This document shows, piece after piece, positions 59,824 to 64,000 of a DNA stretch of 64,000 nt (position 1 is the first letter of the stretch; every line of letters begins with the position of its first letter). The DNA comes from Bacillota bacterium (lineage in GTDB: Bacteria > Bacillota > Clostridia > DSM-8532), in the NCBI GenBank assembly GCA_023440865.1, contig JAEXRM010000117.1, forward strand, positions 20,889 through 84,888. The letters run 5' to 3'. The translations under genes and the position numbers were made by a program. Under the pieces are notes generated by a model. The model saw nothing but the letters and a program-made list of their open reading frames with translations. It searched no databases and was not told the origin of the DNA.

Positions 59824-62800
59824 ATGCGCAACACATCGAAGTCTCGGTTCATCTCCCTTCTTCTCGTTGTGACCATCTTGACAAGTATCTTCGCAACCTC
59901 TGCCGTCTTCGCGAGCACTCCGTATGCGTTCGTTGATTCGGTCATCAAACAGGCGGCTTTGGCTGACCTGATTAAGCACGGGTATCTCCCTGAAGGCTCA
60001 ACAGAAGTCCCCTCTGAAAAAATGGACTACGTGCTCTCGCTCGCCATCTCCGACAATGTAACGAGCTGGGGCGACTTGGCAAATATGCCCCAGGTACAGG
60101 TTCTGTACTTGCTGAACCCCCAAGCGCACGCCTTGACCGTTCCGGACGTATCTGGGCTGACAATTGCCACACAATTGCACACAGTTAATGTCGAGGGCGT
60201 ATGGAATTTCGATGCCGCTGACATGGCCGGAATCCCCACACTGACACAGCTTGACATGTGGGGCGTTATAAACTCTATCCCTTCCGAAGCTGTTCGGATT
60301 GAAGGCAAAATGGATGCCATTATCGCCAGGATTACCCATTCAGGCATGACTCCGTTTGACAAAGTCCTTGCCGTTCATGACTGGGCCGTCCGCACCATCA
60401 ACTACAGTGAGTACGTTCCGGGCGACCTATATGACTCCCGTGGCGTATTCGATTATAACTCCGGCCTGTGTGGAACATACACCTTCGCTGCCGTCGCAAT
60501 GTTGAACCGGATGGGAATTCAGGCGCGGTATACGCAAGGCCGGACTGGAGGAGGTTCTCACGCGTGGGTTGGAGTCAACCTTGATGGCGAATGGGTCAAC
60601 ATGGACCTTCTTTGGGACGACAATCAGAACGATAACACAATCATCAAGTATGACTTTTTCCTGACATCTGATGCTGAGCTCCTTGCCCATGACGCAATCC
60701 GCACTTGGAAAGATGACACAAACCCCATCAATACCATCGACACAGGCTCTCCCTTCTCCGCCATTTCGGATACATTGAACCTGTTCAATACTTTTGAGAA
60801 AGTTGACAACCGGGCCAGCACCATGGGACAGCTGTTCTTTGCCAACCCTTCTGACGGAAACAAGCTGTATAAGCAGGCTTACAATGGTTCCGAGAGGACC
60901 CTCGTTGTTGATACTGCCGTCAAGAAGGTTCGCGCAACGGCAAGTAAGGTGTTCTTCACCAATACTGCTGACGGATTGGTGTATAGCGCCAATTTTGACG
61001 GAACAGGAATTGCTCCGGACGTATACCCTGTAAGTGAAATTGGTTCTGGTTCCGTTATCACTTTTGTTGACCCCATCGTCGAAGCGGCTATTCGGGCGCA
61101 ATGCGGGGTGTACGGGCGTGACCTGACAGAAGGGGACGTCTCATCCATTCAGTATTTGACCACAAACCTCGCAACATCCCTTTCTGGCATTGAGAATCTC
61201 GTCAATCTGCGCGGCATTTACATGCAGAACGGAACGTTTACAGACGTTTCCGCACTTCAAGGTCTTTCGAACCTGTCCAGAGTCAATCTCTCGTTTTGCA
61301 ACAATGTGACTACGATTGCCCCGCTGAAGAACCTGAATCTTACCAGTCTCAATCCTTGGTACGGGCTGAATGCGAACACCCCTGAGCTCATCACGAATCT
61401 TTTCGCCGCAGAAGAGGCCGTCATTCTTGCCGAAACCACCCGCACCCAGGAAAACATTGATGCCGCCTACACGGCGGTCGCCCTTGTAACAACGAACGCC
61501 AACAAACTGAAAGCCCGTCTCGACGCTGTTTCCGCCATCACCGCCCTTGAAGCCGCCACCAATGCCGTAGCCCTTGCCGAAACGACCCTTGCCGATGCAG
61601 ATTATGACGCCGCCGTCGGCCTCGTCGTTTCGCTCCCTGAATCCGCAGACAAGACAGCCCTCCTTTCCCGCCTGGAAGCCATTGTCGACCAGATTGAACT
61701 TGCTACTGCAACTGCCAAGGTCGTCATTGCCGAAAGTGCCAAGACTCAGGATGCAGTCGATGCTGCCAATATTCTTGTCGACGCTCTGGTTGACTCCGCC
61801 GACAAGACCGCCCTGCTGGCACGTCTGACCGTTGTGCAGAACTACATTACCGACGAAGCTCTGTATGCAAGTGAACTTGCTACTGCTGTTGCCGCCGTTC
61901 AGGCCGCCATTGTCTCGGAATCCCAGACCGATGTGGACGCCGCCTTCGTCCTTGTGAATGCACTTCGCGAAACTGACAAGACGGCACTGACCGCCATTCT
62001 GGATGCCGTACAGGCTTCGATTGACGCCAAGGCTGCCGAAGAAGCTGCCTACCTTATCCAGAAGGCTGAAGCGGAAGCCGCAGTAGCCAATGCCGAAGCC
62101 TCCAAAACCATTGCAACTGTAGAAACCGCCGAAACGCTTGTTGCCGTTCTCCGTGATGCCGACAAGACTGCCATGACCGCCCGACTCACTGCGGTGCGTG
62201 AGTACATCACCGCCGAAGAAGCCTACGCTGAAGTCCTTGCTACTGCCACAACCGCCGTACAGACTGCCGTAACTTCCGAAACCCGTGAATCTCTGGATGC
62301 CGCCCGCCTTCTCGTCAATGCGCTTCGCGCCGATGACAAGGCATCGCTTACCACCACCTTGGACGCAGTGGAAGCCCTGATTGTGGCTCACGAAGCCGAA
62401 GAAGCCGCCTACGTCATCCAGAAGGGCGAAGCTGAGGTTGCCGTTGCCAATGCCGAATCGGCCAAGACCATCGCAGCCGTTGAGACTGCCGAAGCTCTTG
62501 TTTCCGCTCTTCGCGAGGCCGACAAGGATGCCATGACAACTCGTCTCACCGCCGTTCGCGAGTACATTGCCGCCGAAGAAGCTTACGCAGATGAACTCGC
62601 TACGGCAACAACAGCCGTCCAGACTGCCGTAACTTCCGAATCCCAGGCCAATGTAGATGCTGCCCGTACACTTGTCAGCGCACTTCGCTCAACCGACAAG
62701 ACTGTGTTGGGTGCTACACTGGATGCCGTACAGAATGTCATCGACGTCCGCGAAGCCGCAATCGCCTACGCAAATCTTCTGTCGAAGACCGAAATCGCTG

Positions 62801-64000
62801 TTGCCAATGCCGAAGCGAACAATACCCCCGAGATTCTCGCCAATGCCGACGCGCTGGTTGCCCAGCTTCACGAAGCTGACCGCAGCGTATTTGAAGTCAG
62901 GCTGACTCCTGTGCGTACAGTTGTCGCGAATGCAATTGCCCTCGCTACTGCCACCACGGCTGTTGAAATGGCAGAATCCACCATTGCTCAGTCTGACATT
63001 GATTCCGCTAAGGCACTGGTTGCCGTTCTTGCCGAGAGTGCCGAGAAAGAAGCGCTCGCCGAACGCCTTGACGTTGTTCAGGTTCTTGCCGACGAAGCAG
63101 CGTACACATTGAAACTCACCACCGCCACCACTGCCGTCATCGCCGCCGAATCCGCAAAGACTCAGCTATCGGTTGACACTGCCCGTACCCTTGTTGACAT
63201 GCTCGACGAAAGTGACAAAACGCCCTTGCTCGAAAGGCTCGCCGCCATCGTGGTTATCATTCCTCCGGTTGTCATCGCCCCGCCTGCTCCTTCCGTCCCG
63301 ACCGGTGGACCCGTTGGCCCCGCACCTATCGCAGCCCCCGCACCCGCTCCAATTGCCATCATCGCCCCGGTTACTTCCTCTACAGCTCCGCAGATTGGTG
63401 CAACACAGGAAACCGTATCGCAGAATGGCGTTGAAACCGTAGTCACAACGGTGGGTGCCGACTTCTTTACCGCAAATGCTCCCACGACCAACCCGACAAC
63501 CGGCAACCAGGTTCTCTCCGTGAACATCGAGCGCAATAACACCGAACAGGCTTCCGTCCTCTTCAATACAACCGACCTCGGAGCACTGTCCGGCAACACA
63601 GACATCACCATCAACTACGGCGGAATCGGATATGCGCTGCCCGTTGCCGAGCTCAACATCGCCACACTGCAGAGCCGCCTCGGCCTCGCCACAGACGTAG
63701 CCCCGACCATCGAGTTCGTCATCCGTCAGACCTCTGCCTCCGAAGCTGTCACGCTCCTGCGCAATGCAAACAACCCGACCTACTCCATCCTGGTCGAACC
63801 CACCATCTTCGAAGTTGTTGCAAAGGCCGGAGACAAGACCGTGAACCTTGACACCTTCAACTCCTACGTGTCCCGTGTCATCGCACTGCCCCAGGGCGTG
63901 ACCGAGGCGAATGTCTCCACAGGCGTTGTCATCAACCCCGACGGAACGCTCTCTCCGGTTCCCACCGAATTCTACACCGAAGGTGGCGTGACCTACGCCC
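59824..64000 (+). CDS. Giant secreted transglutaminase/LRR/helical-repeat surface protein (3' end cut by window)
   Basis: An open frame of at least 1392 codons runs to the window end. ATG 59824 follows AAAGGG. Residues 1-30 are a signal peptide (end ATSAVFA). Residues about 173-266 form a transglutaminase-like fold with triad Cys216 (SGLCGTYTFA), His246 (GGSHAWVGV) and Asp261 (WVNMDLLWDD). Residues 340-400 resemble the DUF5050 propeller repeat; 420-525 are leucine-rich repeats with an internalin-like start (VEAAIRAQCGVYGRDLTEGD). Residues 529-1140 are alanine-rich helical repeats of 45-60 residues with a recurring AVDAANILVDALxxxDK pattern. A Pro-rich linker (1146-1183) and a beta-rich domain end the visible part; the latter resembles domains that precede SLH anchors. 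It is the gene behind riboswitch copy 2. Confidence 0.88.
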   Translation, partial: MRNTSKSRFISLLLVVTILTSIFATSAVFASTPYAFVDSVIKQAALADLIKHGYLPEGSTEVPSEKMDYVLSLAISDNVTSWGDLANMPQVQVLYLLNPQAHALTVPDVSGLTIATQLHTVNVEGVWNFDAADMAGIPTLTQLDMWGVINSIPSEAVRIEGKMDAIIARITHSGMTPFDKVLAVHDWAVRTINYSEYVPGDLYDSRGVFDYNSGLCGTYTFAAVAMLNRMGIQARYTQGRTGGGSHAWVGVNLDGEWVNMDLLWDDNQNDNTIIKYDFFLTSDAELLAHDAIRTWKDDTNPINTIDTGSPFSAISDTLNLFNTFEKVDNRASTMGQLFFANPSDGNKLYKQAYNGSERTLVVDTAVKKVRATASKVFFTNTADGLVYSANFDGTGIAPDVYPVSEIGSGSVITFVDPIVEAAIRAQCGVYGRDLTEGDVSSIQYLTTNLATSLSGIENLVNLRGIYMQNGTFTDVSALQGLSNLSRVNLSFCNNVTTIAPLKNLNLTSLNPWYGLNANTPELITNLFAAEEAVILAETTRTQENIDAAYTAVALVTTNANKLKARLDAVSAITALEAATNAVALAETTLADADYDAAVGLVVSLPESADKTALLSRLEAIVDQIELATATAKVVIAESAKTQDAVDAANILVDALVDSADKTALLARLTVVQNYITDEALYASELATAVAAVQAAIVSESQTDVDAAFVLVNALRETDKTALTAILDAVQASIDAKAAEEAAYLIQKAEAEAAVANAEASKTIATVETAETLVAVLRDADKTAMTARLTAVREYITAEEAYAEVLATATTAVQTAVTSETRESLDAARLLVNALRADDKASLTTTLDAVEALIVAHEAEEAAYVIQKGEAEVAVANAESAKTIAAVETAEALVSALREADKDAMTTRLTAVREYIAAEEAYADELATATTAVQTAVTSESQANVDAARTLVSALRSTDKTVLGATLDAVQNVIDVREAAIAYANLLSKTEIAVANAEANNTPEILANADALVAQLHEADRSVFEVRLTPVRTVVANAIALATATTAVEMAESTIAQSDIDSAKALVAVLAESAEKEALAERLDVVQVLADEAAYTLKLTTATTAVIAAESAKTQLSVDTARTLVDMLDESDKTPLLERLAAIVVIIPPVVIAPPAPSVPTGGPVGPAPIAAPAPAPIAIIAPVTSSTAPQIGATQETVSQNGVETVVTTVGADFFTANAPTTNPTTGNQVLSVNIERNNTEQASVLFNTTDLGALSGNTDITINYGGIGYALPVAELNIATLQSRLGLATDVAPTIEFVIRQTSASEAVTLLRNANNPTYSILVEPTIFEVVAKAGDKTVNLDTFNSYVSRVIALPQGVTEANVSTGVVINPDGTLSPVPTEFYTEGGVTYA
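62041..62760 (+). repeat. 360-bp in-frame repeat inside the giant protein gene
   Basis: 62041-62400 and 62401-62760 align without gaps at 360 bp (120 codons). Examples: GCCTAC-N6-CAGAAGG at both starts, and CAGACTGCCGTAACTTCCGA at 62261 and 62621. Each unit holds two helical repeats. Differences are mostly at third codon positions, which argues for selection on the protein. Confidence 0.85.

Noticed and set aside
61141..62391. Minus-strand 416-codon Gly-rich frame
   Set aside because: It is opposite the alanine-rich repeats of the giant protein; the Gly/Cys-rich repeats are the complement of Ala codons.

Overview
The window looks like the chromosome of a high-GC Bacillota (Clostridia-like, Gram-positive). 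The evidence is the family mix: the CdaA/CdaR c-di-AMP pair, RqcH, SLH-domain surface proteins, lipoprotein-type binding proteins, Bacillus-style PhoP boxes (TTAACA direct repeats spaced 11 bp), c-di-GMP-I riboswitches, strong AGGAGG ribosome sites and a cellobiose phosphorylase resembling clostridial cellulolytic enzymes. All calls come from reading the sequence; no database search was run.

Layout. 1-8.5 kb: radC, a promoter-to-terminator RNA of unknown family, an M16 peptidase, a MATE exporter, a DUF2161 protein, then a LacI regulator with a matching palindrome in front of itself and in front of cellobiose phosphorylase. 8.6-15.6 kb: a PgeF-type enzyme joined in frame to a lipoprotein, a GNAT, comEC and holA. 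15.6-24 kb: a Pho-boxed pstB-phoU-phoP cluster, cdaA-cdaR, a COG2509 flavoprotein and a PhoR-type kinase. 24-29.6 kb: MTA/SAH deaminase, then rqcH and a chemoreceptor on the minus strand. 29.8-34 kb: a second Pho-boxed locus, pstS-pstC-pstA-pstB, with a 61-bp duplicated hairpin repeat before pstB. 34-40.6 kb: a CvpA-like membrane protein, an orphan small protein, an iron-type alcohol dehydrogenase (minus), a polar amino-acid ABC transporter and an EamA transporter. 40.7-48.3 kb: cell-surface genes (two SLH proteins, an S41 protease, a membrane-anchored protein). 48.3-57 kb: a second LacI, cellobiose 2-epimerase, a nuclease-helicase fusion (minus), UxuA, PdxA, TrmB and a TSCPD protein. 57.27 kb: tRNA-Trp.

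Right after tRNA-Trp the base composition falls visibly and the character changes. Two near-identical c-di-GMP-I riboswitch leaders, each with its own terminator, control a secreted alpha/beta hydrolase and a very large secreted protein with transglutaminase, leucine-rich and alanine-rich helical repeat regions. The large protein runs off the window end. In both leaders the 3' strand of P1 can pair with the 5' arm of the terminator, which predicts that c-di-GMP switches both genes OFF. This pair is the most interesting system here.

How genes work together: two Pho-regulated loci form one phosphate-uptake system with duplicated ATPases, and the sensor kinase is separated from its regulator by the c-di-AMP genes. 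Cellobiose phosphorylase, cellobiose 2-epimerase and mannonate dehydratase point to use of plant beta-glucans, mannans and uronates. The SLH proteins, the protease and the riboswitch-controlled proteins form a cell-surface programme.
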